Source of the DNA: Chionis minor
Lineage: Eukaryota; Chordata; Aves; Charadriiformes; Chionididae
Direction of reading: 5' to 3'
NCBI GenBank assembly: GCA_013398295.1
Contig: VZSF01004846.1
Span: forward strand, 186,001-250,000
Length of the DNA: 64,000 nt
This document shows positions 13,501-26,400 of this stretch, one piece after another. The position numbers and the translations under genes are program-made. Within the stretch, counting starts at the first letter, position 1; each line of letters begins with the position of its first letter. The notes below the pieces were generated by a model. That model saw only the letters and a list, made by a program, of their open reading frames with translations, did no database searches and was not told the DNA's origin.

Positions 13501-14195
13501 GAGGTTTGAGTTTACAGGATTCAGGCAATAACACTAATGGAGCGAATACTAATGGCACCAAACTGGTGTTCAGATGTATTTGCTGTGAGAAGTTGCATAA
13601 ACAAATGACGATTAAGGAAACAGCAGCCATTTGTCAAACCACTCAGTGAGTTTACAAATGCAAAAATCAAAGGAACTGTGCCTTGGAATATATGCAGACA
13701 AACAAAGTTTTATCATACATTTAATTCACTTGTCATTACAGCTTTAGTAATGCTACAGATTTTAAGTTTTTAACTACAAAGTTCAGTTTAAAAAGAATTA
13801 TATTGTATTACAAAGAAGTCTTGTATTAGGAAGAAAAGATAACAGCTACAAAAGAACCACCATAAATGTTAGAGCAGTTGTCACTATCATAAGAACTTTT
13901 TTCCTAGCATTTCCATTATGAGCAAGCTAGCTGATTATATTCTCACTTGCTTTATAACGGTTGCGGAATTTTACACATGCAATCTCTGATATTCCCAGGC
14001 TAAATACGTTTAGAATTTTTGCTGAGAACAGAGTAAACTGATCTATGTGTAATTATCACAATCTCTATACATCACTTATTAAATCCCATACCCCTATGAG
14101 AACGTAGCCGCCACTTTGTCAATAACAGCAGAAGTCCTACTGGCTGCAGATTAATCTTCCTGGGTGGTTCTTTCTATATAGCTACCTGTTGGTCC
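10504..14195. other. CAVIN4 3' UTR, intergenic DNA and dynein 3' UTR (convergent)
   Basis: These 3.7 kb lie between the CAVIN4 stop (+ strand) and the dynein stop (- strand) and must hold both 3' UTRs. Candidate + strand poly(A) signals are attaaa at 11210-11215 and 11496-11501 and aataaa at 13485-13490; the sequence does not say which is used. An 18-T run lies at 13444-13461. The 150-codon + strand frame at 12767-13219 matches nothing I recognise and is treated as chance. Confidence 0.6.
13720..13725 (-). promoter_or_regulatory. Candidate poly(A) signal of the dynein gene
   Basis: On the - strand this reads ATTAAA, about 470 nt beyond the dynein stop codon. A T/G-rich stretch (tttgtttgtctgc on the - strand) follows within 30 nt. 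It is the nearest plausible signal, because no AATAAA occurs on the - strand between the stop and this point. This is inference only. Confidence 0.3.
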
Positions 14196-14414
14196 TTATT
14201 TTGAATTGCAGAGCAGTGCAACCCCCCTTAAAGTCCAGTGATCAGGATTCTGCACTGTTTTCAGATACAAAGAGAAAATGTACGTCAGATCTGTTCTCCG
14301 AGGCTTTTTGTAGACGGGGCAGGAGTACACATTTCCTTGCTGCTTCTTTGGGTCATGTAGTGCTGTTGTGCAAACAGCATACACATGGACTACAGGAAGA
14401 CTTGTGAACAGCAC
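14196..14414 (-). CDS. DNAH8-like: Dynein heavy chain last coding exon (fragment residues 888-959, stop)
   Basis: The acceptor ttctcag ends at 14415, and the exon opens with GTG CTG TTC. It encodes the C-terminal end: [13 protein letters not shown], then [12 protein letters not shown] and the final NSK before TAA. The YKKP..RTDL and LRGVALLC motifs are hallmarks of the extreme C terminus in DNAH5 and DNAH8. Around 14331-14345 it carries about five more residues (KQQGN region) between DP and YSCP than I recall in either human paralogue. Confidence 0.95.
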   Translation of the reverse strand: MLFTSLPVVHVYAVCTTALHDPKKQQGNVYSCPVYKKPRRTDLTYIFSLYLKTVQNPDHWTLRGVALLCNSK

Positions 14415-17400
14415 CTGAGAATGTTAAAAGAGACGTAGGGGTCAGAGAAGCAGGACAGGGTGCCTGAACTCCAAATGCTAGTGCTACATCCAGTGATAGC
14501 CTTCAGCAAAAGCACCAGCACCTCAGCAGAGGTACATGTGAGAACACAAGGCCTGTGCTCACTACTACGTTGACCCTAACTTTAAGCCAGTGGCACCTCA
14601 GGGAGCCTGGAAGGAAAAGGAAGCAGCAGAAACCTGGAAAACTGCACGCCATGGAAGTAGATGGATAAACAACAGGGTGGTTCTACGAGGAAGAGAGACT
14701 ATTGTCTTTTTTGCCCATTGTCTGCCCCTTTGGCTAGTGTTCCCCATTTTTTCCCCACCTCCGGTTCCCTGGATGGCAGCACTGAAGCTACCGAGGCCAA
14801 GCTACGCTTAGCAATCCTCTTTGTTAGGTCTGCACTGCTGACAGTGGAGCTTCAAAGATCCAAGGTGCCTCTTGAGTGCTTATCCAGACTAGATCCCCTC
14901 AGGTCTTCCAGCAAATTTTCATTGCCAGGGAAAAAAAAAGACCCGAACCCAAGAACAACATGGAGGTTTGCTGAACACTCCAGAGCACTTGAGTAAACTC
15001 CTTTTTTGAAGGTGTCTTTTGACAAACGAAGCAGCAGCTGTCACCAGAAGCTACAGCTGGCAAGGTCTGGTTTGGTAAAGTTTGCTCTCAGCCTGACACA
15101 GAAGTGTTTTACCTATGGAGAAGAATTACCTCAGCTCCCAATTCCAAGACAATTATCACTGGTTTGGAAAAAGTAATGGCAAGTTTCCCTGGGCAGAGAC
15201 CACAGCACCCAATCACTACCCCATAGCTAGGTTTTAAATCTGCTTAGTCACATCAGTAAAATGTAACTCCATGCATGGATAACTGAGCAGAAGCCCAGAA
15301 CTAATACTATTCCTCCTATTCAAAAACGAATGCCGGGGATTCCTAGTCATTGAAACACTGACCTCCACAGCAGCTGTCATCAAACCCAGTCTTGGGCTTT
15401 GGAAGCTGTGACAGGGTCCCACTTGCTCATTCAAGATAAGGCTGACTATGGGTTGCACTACTTTATTCAAGCAAAGCTGTGCTTCTAGGGCCCCTGAAGC
15501 CAAGAAGCCCAGCATCTGGTCTGCTCTAGTGCAGCGCATCCTAAATTCATTTTCTGACAGCAGCCTTTTTGTTTGGTTCTGGTGGGTTCACCCCCTGTCC
15601 TCTTCCCAGGCCTGCTAGTGTGTTACCCACTTAAAACCTCTTGTGAAACCGCTGCTGCAGGTACTCAAAATACCTCCTGGTGCTCTCTGAGCGTACCATA
15701 TTATGCCACAGTCAGTCATGCTCACTTGATCCTTACCTTTGGTGCTGACTCAACCAGCTTACTGTTTCGGCGGTCCCAACCTGCCCCTTCAAGGAAAAGG
15801 CCGTATATGTAAACCCCACCAATGTCAGCAGGAGGGGGGCCAGTAACGTCTTCTTTCATCATCTTAGTCACTTCATTGTGTAAAACAACATTGTCGAGTG
15901 CCCATCCTTTTCCTACATTCATGCGAGTCGTCTCTTGCCTCATAGCAGTTAGGAATCCCTAAGGAGATTGGATACGACATAGAGGGGTTTAAAAAAACAT
16001 TAAAAAAATTAACCCATTTCAAGCTTTTTTTCCTATATAAGCAACAGCAGCACTATAAAACCTCATGCCACAGAATCTCACGTACATATAAAACTAAATT
16101 CAGTAGTATAAACCCAGTGCTTTCCTACACTTTCCCAGTACTGTGCATTCTTACATACTTGGTGTGCATGTGTTGGTGCTAAGAAGCCACCAAGTTGGCT
16201 TATTTAAGGTATCGGAAGCTGCATGTATAACTCACATCACCTCACCTCACCCCACATGCCTGCTTTACAACCAGTCAGATGGAGAGAGGTTTACAAGTCT
16301 ACCAGCTTAATGTGTTTTGTGACGTTCCAAATACAGGTAATTGCTAAGCCACAAATAACACTGGTATTTCATATGCTATACTACTCACCTTTTCTTATAT
16401 CAACATTGTAAAAATGCCTTTCAGCCAAGAAATCATGAATTACTGAACACAAAGGAAGTACAAACTGGAATCATGCAATTAAATAGTGAAATGCCTCGGC
16501 CACTTTGCTCAGTGCAAAGCCTTATTATGCTACTATAACACACTATTGTAGCCACCAGCAAGATAAACTCACACTACTTCAGCAGCAGTATGATGCAGAA
16601 TGAAACTCACTCTCTGTTCTGAAGAAATGTCACAAAAAGGGGACACATTATCACAAGCAAAGCCAGGCTGAGGATGCTGGTTAGCTTCTCTCATATGACT
16701 AATTGTCCATGTGCACACACGCTGCAGTACATGAGAAGTACCTTGGCCCTAAGAGACAGGAGGGTGGCCTCTTTGCACTCCCAGTGGACATGCTGTGGAC
16801 GTACACCTTATTTTACCCTATGGAAGCCCATTTGCATAGCCATGAGATGAATTAATAAAATACAAAAATTGAAGATGCAAGAGCAAGAGGGACTTACTGA
16901 GAAGGACAACTAGGAAGGAAGAAGTTTCAGGACAGATTTCAGAGCAGAGAAAGAAGGTATCTGGAGACAGAGATGGGGGAATACAGAGCCACATGTGGAA
17001 CACACAAAGGTGGGTATTAGAGAGACAAGAGCACAGCTAGGAAGAAACCAGGAGCAATGAGGGAATTGAACAGGCTTTTTATTTTTCTTCAGTATTCAGA
17101 GCGCAGGATGCTCTGTTGAGCTACTGTTAGGGCCAAAGAAACATTAGCATGTTGATCTTCTAAATGCAGGGGCCCGTCTCTGGCTGCTGGGGCTGGAGGG
17201 CTTGTTGCACATGCTGAGCACTCGGTAGCTACGCGATACCCTTCAAGTTATGAGAACATAGGTGACATTCATGAACTCAGATGTTTCAGTTAAATGACAT
17301 TGGTTGCTTCTCATTAATATCATTCCAGAGACCTTAGGACAAGTGTTTTAAAGAGGTTTTGTGATAGCACAGATAATTGTAATTGCATTTGAAGTAGCTG

Positions 17401-20400
17401 AGAACTCTAGCATATAGCTAAGGGAGACAGGATTAAGGGCTGTCTTCTATCAGAAATGCCATTAAACGAAAGCAGAATCCTTGTAGTTAATTTGTGGAAC
17501 TTTCATTTGTAGAAACATGCTAGTACCAATAGTTTAAAATACACAAAGTGTTCACTGCCAGAAGGCCCCAGAGGGTTACTGGATCCCAGATAAACTGAAA
17601 TATTAAAGAAAGAAGAGCCTGAAGAGGACAGGACCGAGCAATGTCTGTATTAAGGGAATCAGTTCAAAGGCACTGTGGAAACACTGGAATAAAAGTAAGC
17701 TCAGAGCTGTGAGTTGTCTTCAGGGATAAGATTCAGATTGCAGACAATTCTTACAGCGATGGCAGGACCTATACGCTGTCTGCAGTGGGACTTGTAACAC
17801 GTATCTGCTCATTTGAATGAATCCTAGACAGTGTTTGGAGACTACAGCTGCGAGCTGGAGGCCCAGCTGGGTATCCCGGAGTGGGTGAACGGCACAATAA
17901 ACAGCAAGAAACGATCAAGTGGCTTGAGTTACCCCTGTGTGGCTGAGGGCTTGGCTCTCCCAAAACCCTCTGTCAGGGACATAGTGGACCACTTGCCACG
18001 GCATTTGTTTTGATTTCTGGTAATCTTTGCCCTGTTTTGGGGGGGTTTTGTGTGGGTTTTGGTGTTTGTTTTGTTGGGGTTTTTTAGAGGGGGTGGGGGG
18101 CTTGCTGAGATTTCAGAAACAAGGAAAATTATTTCTTCTTTCTTCATCTGCATTTTTCTGAACGTTTCCCTGGCCTGCCCACTGAAGGCTGCTAAAGCTT
18201 TATCCCTTTGCCTTCTAACAACTCATGCAAACTAACTCTGAACCTTCTAGTAAGGGAGAAGCAGGCATCCATGGAAGCTATGACAAGAAATATGGAAATC
18301 ATTTACGTCTATTGCTTTCACACTCATATGCTCTCCTTTACCTTGCTTAGGAGGTTCCTTGTTTGTTGCTTATTTTGCAATTTCAACAGTGCGCAAATTG
18401 TAGCAGATTTACTAGAACCAAGTGGGCACTGAGGAATGGAGGCATTGTACTTCCTATTCTTATTAGTATTCATACTGCTTTGGCATCTAAGGGTCTTAGA
18501 AATAGGCTGAGGGTTCATTATACTAAGTACTATACAACCAGAAAGACAGTTCTGCCTCACAGGGCTTAAAATCCACATATAGGAAAAGTGACAGCAACTG
18601 GATACAGAGATGCAAACAAGGAAACAATAAAATGTTATCGGCCAGAATATGGAAATTGGGAGGTAGAAATGAGATATGCATATTGTCAAGTTTTTTTGAG
18701 GAAAAAAATTCAGTAACAGCAGATTGACTTCCAGGAGGGAAGAAAATTCATAGCACTTCTTATTTTGCTCACCCCAGTTACCCTGGCCCAATGCAGATGC
18801 ACACAGGGAATTAGGTTTCTTTTACATAGAAGCCAGAGCTTGCTCTCATTTGTATCGCTGTAAGTAAAGATTAACTTCTGTGAAATTACTAAATTTATCC
18901 TAGTGTATAAACAGTCCAAGAGAAGGCAGCGTCAGGTCCTATATTACTTTTTATTGCCAGAATGCCATATTCTCCCAGTGCCATAAATCTACTTTATTAT
19001 CTTGTGCTATCCATGGCACTTATCCATTGACTATAAAGCCAACAGTGAGATCTAGGAGCTGCATTTCATCTCACAAATGAAAGGATTTTTCTGACAATTT
19101 TTCAGGTATTACAAACAAACCATTAGAACTGCAGCACTAATACTTCATCACCTCAATTTGCTTGAGAAGATGAAAATCAATTTTCTTAACGTGAAATACT
19201 GATTTTAAACACAGCAATATGACTATTAACAAAATAATAGTTCATTAAACGGAAAAGGAGTCTTTGCTTAGGTGAATTTCTTGTAGAATGAGCCACCCCC
19301 ACAGCCTGGATCACAGAAAATGGGAACTATAACAATAACCATCTGATTCTTAAGGTTGTAATTGTCAGCACAAATAAACTTTTAAAACAGGTAAGCACAT
19401 CTCATTTCTTGGATTTTTTTCTCCTGCACATTATGTATTCAGTGAATTTTAGAACTATGTGTTACGAAGTGTTAAATTTTTGTAGTTCTGGAGGCTTTCG
19501 CACTTACTTACAAATCACAACATGTTTGGGGACATTTTACTCTGATTATTTGGCAGCTTTTTTGAGAAATCCAGATGTATGGAACCAAAAAAATGCAGGA
19601 TGCCCAGTTTGGGCTGGCAAAATTTCAGAACTGACACAACCCCAAAGCACAAAAAAGCCAGCTAACATGGCCAGTGCAAAATCTGTACCAGATCTTGCTC
19701 ATCTGTAGTGCAAAAGCAAACACCAACAAAATGAAAAGACTATTAGGGTTGCATCATTGCAAAAGTTACTTAGGAATATTTTAGGGTGCCACTATCAATG
19801 TCACTAACTAACCAAGTACGGAAGTATAATCATTTTATTAAAACGCCTACTCCTCTCCCTCGTACTTTTGCTTGGTAACTCTTTGCTCAGGGATTCTGTG
19901 AGTGCACTTCCATGCTATAAAGCAGTATTGGCAGACACCTGACACAGACAGGATAGATGATAGATGGATATTTCCCAGCAGTAGTCCTAGAGAATATTTG
20001 CCACTGTTGCTTTCTCTATTCTAGGCAGCTGTTTCAGCTAGCTTTTGCATTGCTAACAAGTACTGAGATTAAAATAGATCTTTAAAATAGCTTTTTGCTA
20101 AGGCTTCACAGAAACCTGTTGGCTGGATAGTCTCACAATGACTCACTTCCACAACTCACACTTCCCACAAACATCTGTGAATCATAAAAAGCTTTAATGA
20201 ATGTGGATAGCTGTGCAAAGAAACTAGACATCATCTAGGTATGTACACTTTACTTCTTTTAACTCTGTTCTCAGCTGTTTCCTTTTTTGTGTTTCATTTT
20301 GTGCCAGGTTTTTATTTTAGATGGTGCAGGCGAGAGGCTGTATTTTAAATGTGTCTCTGCAAACCAAGTCTGGCACAGATCTGGGGTGGTATAAATAACA

Positions 20401-23400
20401 AACCTTCCACTTCAAGGAACTGATTTGCAAGGACTGAGAGCCAAGTCCAAATCTCTCCTTCCTATGTCAAAGTTCTGAAACTTACCTTGTTTTGTACTCA
20501 AAAGGATTTTCATACAATGACTGAAAAACAGATTACTGTAACAGAGGGGGGAAATAAGGAGGATAACATTGAAATGTGTAAAGATGTACTTACCCAACTT
20601 CCACACTATAATTAAAGCAACCAGAAGATGCATTCAACTATTGCAGTAATGCTATTTTGGTCTAGCAAAAGTTTCTTCAATATATGTTGAAGTTAATTTA
20701 TCCTATGTTTATGCTAAAAATTAAATTTAGATTACACTTTGTATAGTCGTGACTGTGTCAGCTTGAAGTTCTCTCAAGGTCTAATTTAACTATTACAGAG
20801 GAGTTAGAAAGGTCAATCTGGTGGTCTTACCTGTGGATTAAAGAATCCTGTCATCCAGAACTGATTTGGTCGGCCATCCTGCAGCCAACTGCTGAACTGC
20901 TGGTTTCTTTCAAGAAGCTCAGTAAACCAAAATCCCAAAGTAGCTGACTCCCAGGAAATCCTAAACCATAGTTTTGGGATTCTAGCATCATACATATTAT
21001 CTAAAGCATCTCGCAATTCTTCTGACATAATTATGGTTCCTGGAAGATAAGTAAAACATTCATAATGAACTTTCCCCTAGCTTGCAAAGCCAATTAAAAA
21101 TTCCAAATGACATTCTGAGTCTAATAAACCCTCTTTTGTTGTGCCTTAATTGCACACCTGTTGCACTAAAGTGTTATCAGTTTGCAGTTAATTTGCTCAA
21201 ACTTACAAGACGGTGACAAGATAAATGTATTTCTTCTGGTATTTTGATCAGAAATAAAGAGGTTTTTTAAAACAACTCCTTCTCCCCTCACATATAATAT
21301 TTATATTCATTATAGTCACACTGTGTTTGGAATGTGATTAATCATTTAAACTTTTTTTATATATTTTAATGGTTCCCACATACATGATCAATGATAGAGA
21401 TACACTGTGTAACTCATCTATAGAGATATACTGTGTAACTCATCTATATCCTAAGCATCTACTGACAGTGATTATATTCATGAAATTCACTGTTATTAAT
21501 GATAACTTTGTACATTTCCATTATCAAGATTCCCAGTGGGAAAGCAGTACAGAGAATAAACCTAGAAGTAAGATTTTTTATATATTTTTTTGTCAGTGGC
21601 AGTGCATACTCACTCATATTCCATGCATAGCACTGTTACCTCCATTAAAATATCAGCATTTACTAAGACAATGATTTTTCAGTGGTGCTCACCATTCCAT
21701 GTGCCAGAAGTTCCCACATCTTATCAGTTTGTACTCTCAATAGTACAATAGAGCTGGCACATGGCTGTGCCTCAGGATGTCTTCTCTGTTCCAGCTAAAA
21801 TATTTTAAATTTTAGAAACTGATCCGGTAGCCCCCGTTCCAATTAAATGTTCTTGTAATACCCGTGTTCAATGCATCATCATACACACAACTGCAGTAAT
21901 TGCCACAAGGATTACATGAGATACCAAACAGAATTAGGTGGCTTCCTCCACAGAACATGTAAAGGAAAGAGAAGTGGTCTGGGTGACTGCAAACAAGAGC
22001 TGCAGCAGCCCATCCAAACATATCTGTGTGGAAACATGGCCTGTAATAAGTAAACATTCCAAGTTCCTTCCCTCCATTGAGGCTGGCAGGTCCCCAGGTC
22101 AGGGGAAAGAGAAGAATATCCAGAAACCAAACAGCAGCTTTTAATTCAGAAGAATGCAGCAGCTACCCTGAACACTTGTATAACAGTGTGTGCAAATCTG
22201 GTACTTTCTACTATATATCAATGACAAATAGGCTTAATTTTCCTCTAGCAGATAATGACCTACTCTCATTTATACACATGTCTTTTTGTGCAACAAATGC
22301 TAGGAGAAAACTATCAACTTTCACAAAACTGCAAATATTAAAAAATACCGTCTATCCTGCATTCTCTGTAATGGCTTCTTAGCTTCAGAATCATGTTTTG
22401 GGATAGCAAAGGGTCTTTTATAACACAATAAATAAACCTTATCTTTCTGTATAAATCTTCTCTAACATATAACCAAGAGCACCAGCATTTAAGAAAGAAG
22501 CCACTCTGTGTTATCTCCCCTTTACCTAGAAAAATGTAATATTAGACCATACAGTCTATTCAACCCCTGGAGGCAGAAAAAGTGGGAAAAAGTCGTGCAA
22601 TATGTGTTGGTTTCAACTTCAGAGCAACCATAATAAGGGCAGAAAACAAGGAAAGAGAATCCTATTTGAACCCTGGGGATCATTACCACCTGAACTAAGA
22701 AAGCAAGCAAGAACTCTTTCACCTCTGTCTCTTCCTTATTTTCAGACTGATGCAGCTAACATCATGCAACAGGGGTTGTGAGAGAGCCACATTTTCTTTC
22801 CTATTCTTGTGGGCAGGCTGGAGATTTTCAAGTAGAGAGATACAACCAGTCTCTGCCCCAAAACATGGTGAAATCTCTCCGGATGTCTGCCTGTTATGAC
22901 CCAGAGCAGCTGCTGAGAATGCTAAGCCAGAGTGTTCTTGAGGATGAGGTATGTTCACAGTTCTGGCCTTGCCCATATAGCTGCATAAATATTCCTAGTG
23001 AGTGGGTGTCATCTCTGGCAGAAGGCATAGAGTGCTTGAATTTCAGCACTAAATGACATCTGTGGGTGTTGGGATGCATTCCTGCAGCTAAAATACTCCA
23101 ATAAGAATAAAAATAATTAAGAAAATAAATTGTCAGAAATAAAATTAGTAACATACAAGAAAAATAATGGCATCTTTCTGGAGAAAGGTGATACAGGTGT
23201 CTGAGAAACTATATTTGATAAATTGAGTGAGTAGCACAACACCATAGGCTTCTCACATCTAACTTCAGAGAAGCTCAGGGCACTGGTTACCACATGAAGA
23301 GACTGAATGTCCTATGAACTTAACATGACAGGCTTGAATGTTCTATGAATCAGGCAGGCCAGCTGTCTATAACTTGGATATTTCAGGGATTACTTCATGA

Positions 23401-26400
23401 TATTCCCTTTCTTGAATGGAATAAAGCCCATCTGAAAATGACTGATGAAAACTCCGGTCAGTTAAAGACATTAAGGTATTTCCATGGTTCAAAAAGAATA
23501 TGTACTGTAGCAATACTGCTTGCACCATATACACAGTTTGGAAATTAGGATTCCCCTTTTTCATTGCTCTAAATTTATACTGTCTCACTTCGAAACCACA
23601 TCTAATTCTATCCAATTGCTGTGTAGTGAATAAGCCAAATAAAGCTACTCAGTTCTGAGGATAACTAGTTTTTATGGTTAATTAAAGTAAATAGTCTGTT
23701 CTTTTAAATTGGTCTGGTTTCAGGGTGGTTCATTTAATAGATATAATGCTTTGAATGGACTACATCAGGACCCTTGTATCATTTCATGGAGTTGCCCCTT
23801 CTCACTACCATACCTACCACAAGCTGAATACGAAAACTGTGAAATTTGTAAAATTGGGATCTACATTTTGAATTTCACATTTAGGAAAGCCTGTTTTCCT
23901 GGACTAGGAAACATGCATGTCTCATTTAAATGAGTGGATAAAGTTAGGAACAAAGGAAGGATCTTAAACTCCAGCATGAACCAAAAAAAGCCTCAATCCA
24001 CTGACTGATTCTCTTCCCACAGGCACAGATGTGAATCATGAATAACCAGAATAATTATGTAGGATATAAATGAGATGAGAAGAAGCTAGTTTCTCCATCA
24101 AGTACAATTTGCCAATAGCTGACATCATTATGATAGGATTGGAGACTATCCCTTGAGGAAAATACTTGCTAGACAATGAGTCTGTTAAGCTAGCCTTAAC
24201 AGTACACACAGGAAAAAGCTCAGTGAAAGCATCAATCCATTCTTGACTGTCACAGTTGCAACTATAGAAGCTGATCTTTTCAGCCTTTAATCCCCACTCA
24301 AGTTTACCTCCCAAGCAACCAGGTTTGTTATTGGACCAGTCGCTCCTTGCCTCCACCACCAGGCTGCAACTCCCTCTTCTTCATTGAACACGTTGAAGTG
24401 AAAATCCCAACTCACTTCTAACTTCATAAGCTTTCCTCCCTTTCTGCCTTATGAAAACAGCAAATTTGCTTGTGCTTTCCCCAAAGAAAGCATTATTTAT
24501 TATTCCACCCAAAGGTACAAGGTATACAGAGTACTAGACAAAACCAATGAAAACTAATATGTTTCCTCATACCTAAAACTTAATCTTTTTTTTTTTTTTT
24601 CAGGCTTTAGTATGTTTCTACTCATTCAGTGACAGCCATTGCTGTGCTGAAAGAAGTCACCTTCTTTGCTTCAGGCAGTTCTTTGGGTATTTCCCTCTTT
24701 CTTCACTTGCAGCGCTCGGGCACTTCAGCATTTGGAGATGATTCCCAGGAAGCTCTCAGAAGCTCATTTAACTCCACCATGCTGTTTTAATGCCAAGAAC
24801 CTCAACAATTTATTACCTCCTTTTCCTCCTGGTCTTCAGAACAGGAAGATTAAATCAGGTAGCCAAGCCCTGCAATCCACAATACTCTCTCCATTTTTTA
24901 CTTGTAGACTGTGGTATTCTCTCCAGCTGCACCTAACCTTTGCCCCTGTTCTGTTTTCTGTTTGTTTCCCACCTTTCTTTTCTGGTGTAGAATCCTCTGA
25001 TTTAATTCTTCAATTCAGGAGAGATGAAAGGAACTGAGAAACTTGAGTAGCATGCAATTTTTTCACATAGAAGAGCACACAAATCCTACATTATCTGCAA
25101 CAGCTAATTCCTTTAAGTCAGAAAGAAGGCAATTTGAAAGTAACCTTGCAAATTGTTCTGAAAAATTACCAGCTCCAGTACTAAATGCACTTGGCTACAC
25201 CCACCAAAGGACTGAAAACAAAATTTTTAAAGCAATAATTTGAAGATGAAAATCCAGGCACACCCCTCAAAAAGTAAGCCAAATCACTACCCTGAGCTAA
25301 AGTAATAGAACAGGCAGACAAACTATTGTCCTGGTTTGAGGTAAAACAGGACCAATTTTGTTCAGTAACTCTACCTTCTAACTAGGCCTCTTCTCACTGC
25401 TGAAATTAACAGAATTAAAAGAAAACTGTTCGCTCCCAGAGCGGTAAGACCCATGTTTACAGCTGATGCCAAGGCACGGGCTGCAGAGAGGCTCTTGCTT
25501 ATACTTATTGCTGTAACACCCAAGGGCAGCCAGCTGTGGTTTTGCCCCATTTACTGGAGGGTCGGAAGCGGAAAAGCGTAGAGGGGTCATACTGCAGGGA
25601 GGAGCGGACAGGACGGGTGACCCAAAACTGACCAACAGGGTATTCCATCCCACCTGCATCATGCTCAATATAAAAGCTGAGGGACCAAAGAGTCAGCCTC
25701 TTTCTTCAATGGCCAGCGTCCGAGGAGGACTCTCTGTTCGTCTGCCTTTGATCCCGATCTGTGTGTTCCTGAATCTAGCTCCAGAATCCAGCTCCCATCT
25801 ATCGCTGAGTCCAGTCTGGGACTTCCCCAGTGCCTGCTGGTGACATGATTGTCATCCCAGGAACTTTATATGGTTTTGTACATATTTCATTATTTTCTAT
25901 TTATTATTTTATGCTTTATATTTCATTAAAGTAGTTTAGTTCCTTCTAAACTAGGCTCTCTTTTTCTCTCTCTACTGCTCTGCCTGGCCCAAATCACGAT
26001 AATGATTTTCTGCAGTTTGTCCTAAATGTGCAATGTGTGCTTCCAAACAGTTGTCCTGGCCAGCATCATGGCAAGCATACATAACACTTATTAAGAAGTC
26101 CAGAAATAACGTGCCACACTTTGTGAAAGACAACAGGAGGCATTCTGGCATCCTTATCAGGATGAGAAGCAAATAACGGATGAGAGCTCCTGAGCCAAGA
26201 GTAACTATACCACAAGACGTACTAGACTCATCCCCTCCATTCCTCCAATGAATTCCCCATTGTTACATTCCCTTGATGCCCTCACTGAGGGCTTTTAATC
26301 ATCTTCAAATAAAATCCTCATCCAAAGGAGGGAAACACAGACGATCCCTACAAGCCTTACATACACATACTGTAAGAATCAGTAAGGTAAGAGCCCAAGA

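Noticed and set aside
18324..18791. 155-codon - strand frame with hydrophobic stretches
   Set aside because: It lies inside a dynein intron and has no family resemblance. Composition follows the local T-rich strand.
24586..25037. T15 followed by CAG, an ideal + strand splice acceptor, then a 123-codon frame
   Set aside because: No donor, no homology, and it lies antisense in a dynein intron. It could be an unannotated non-coding transcript, but nothing shows it.
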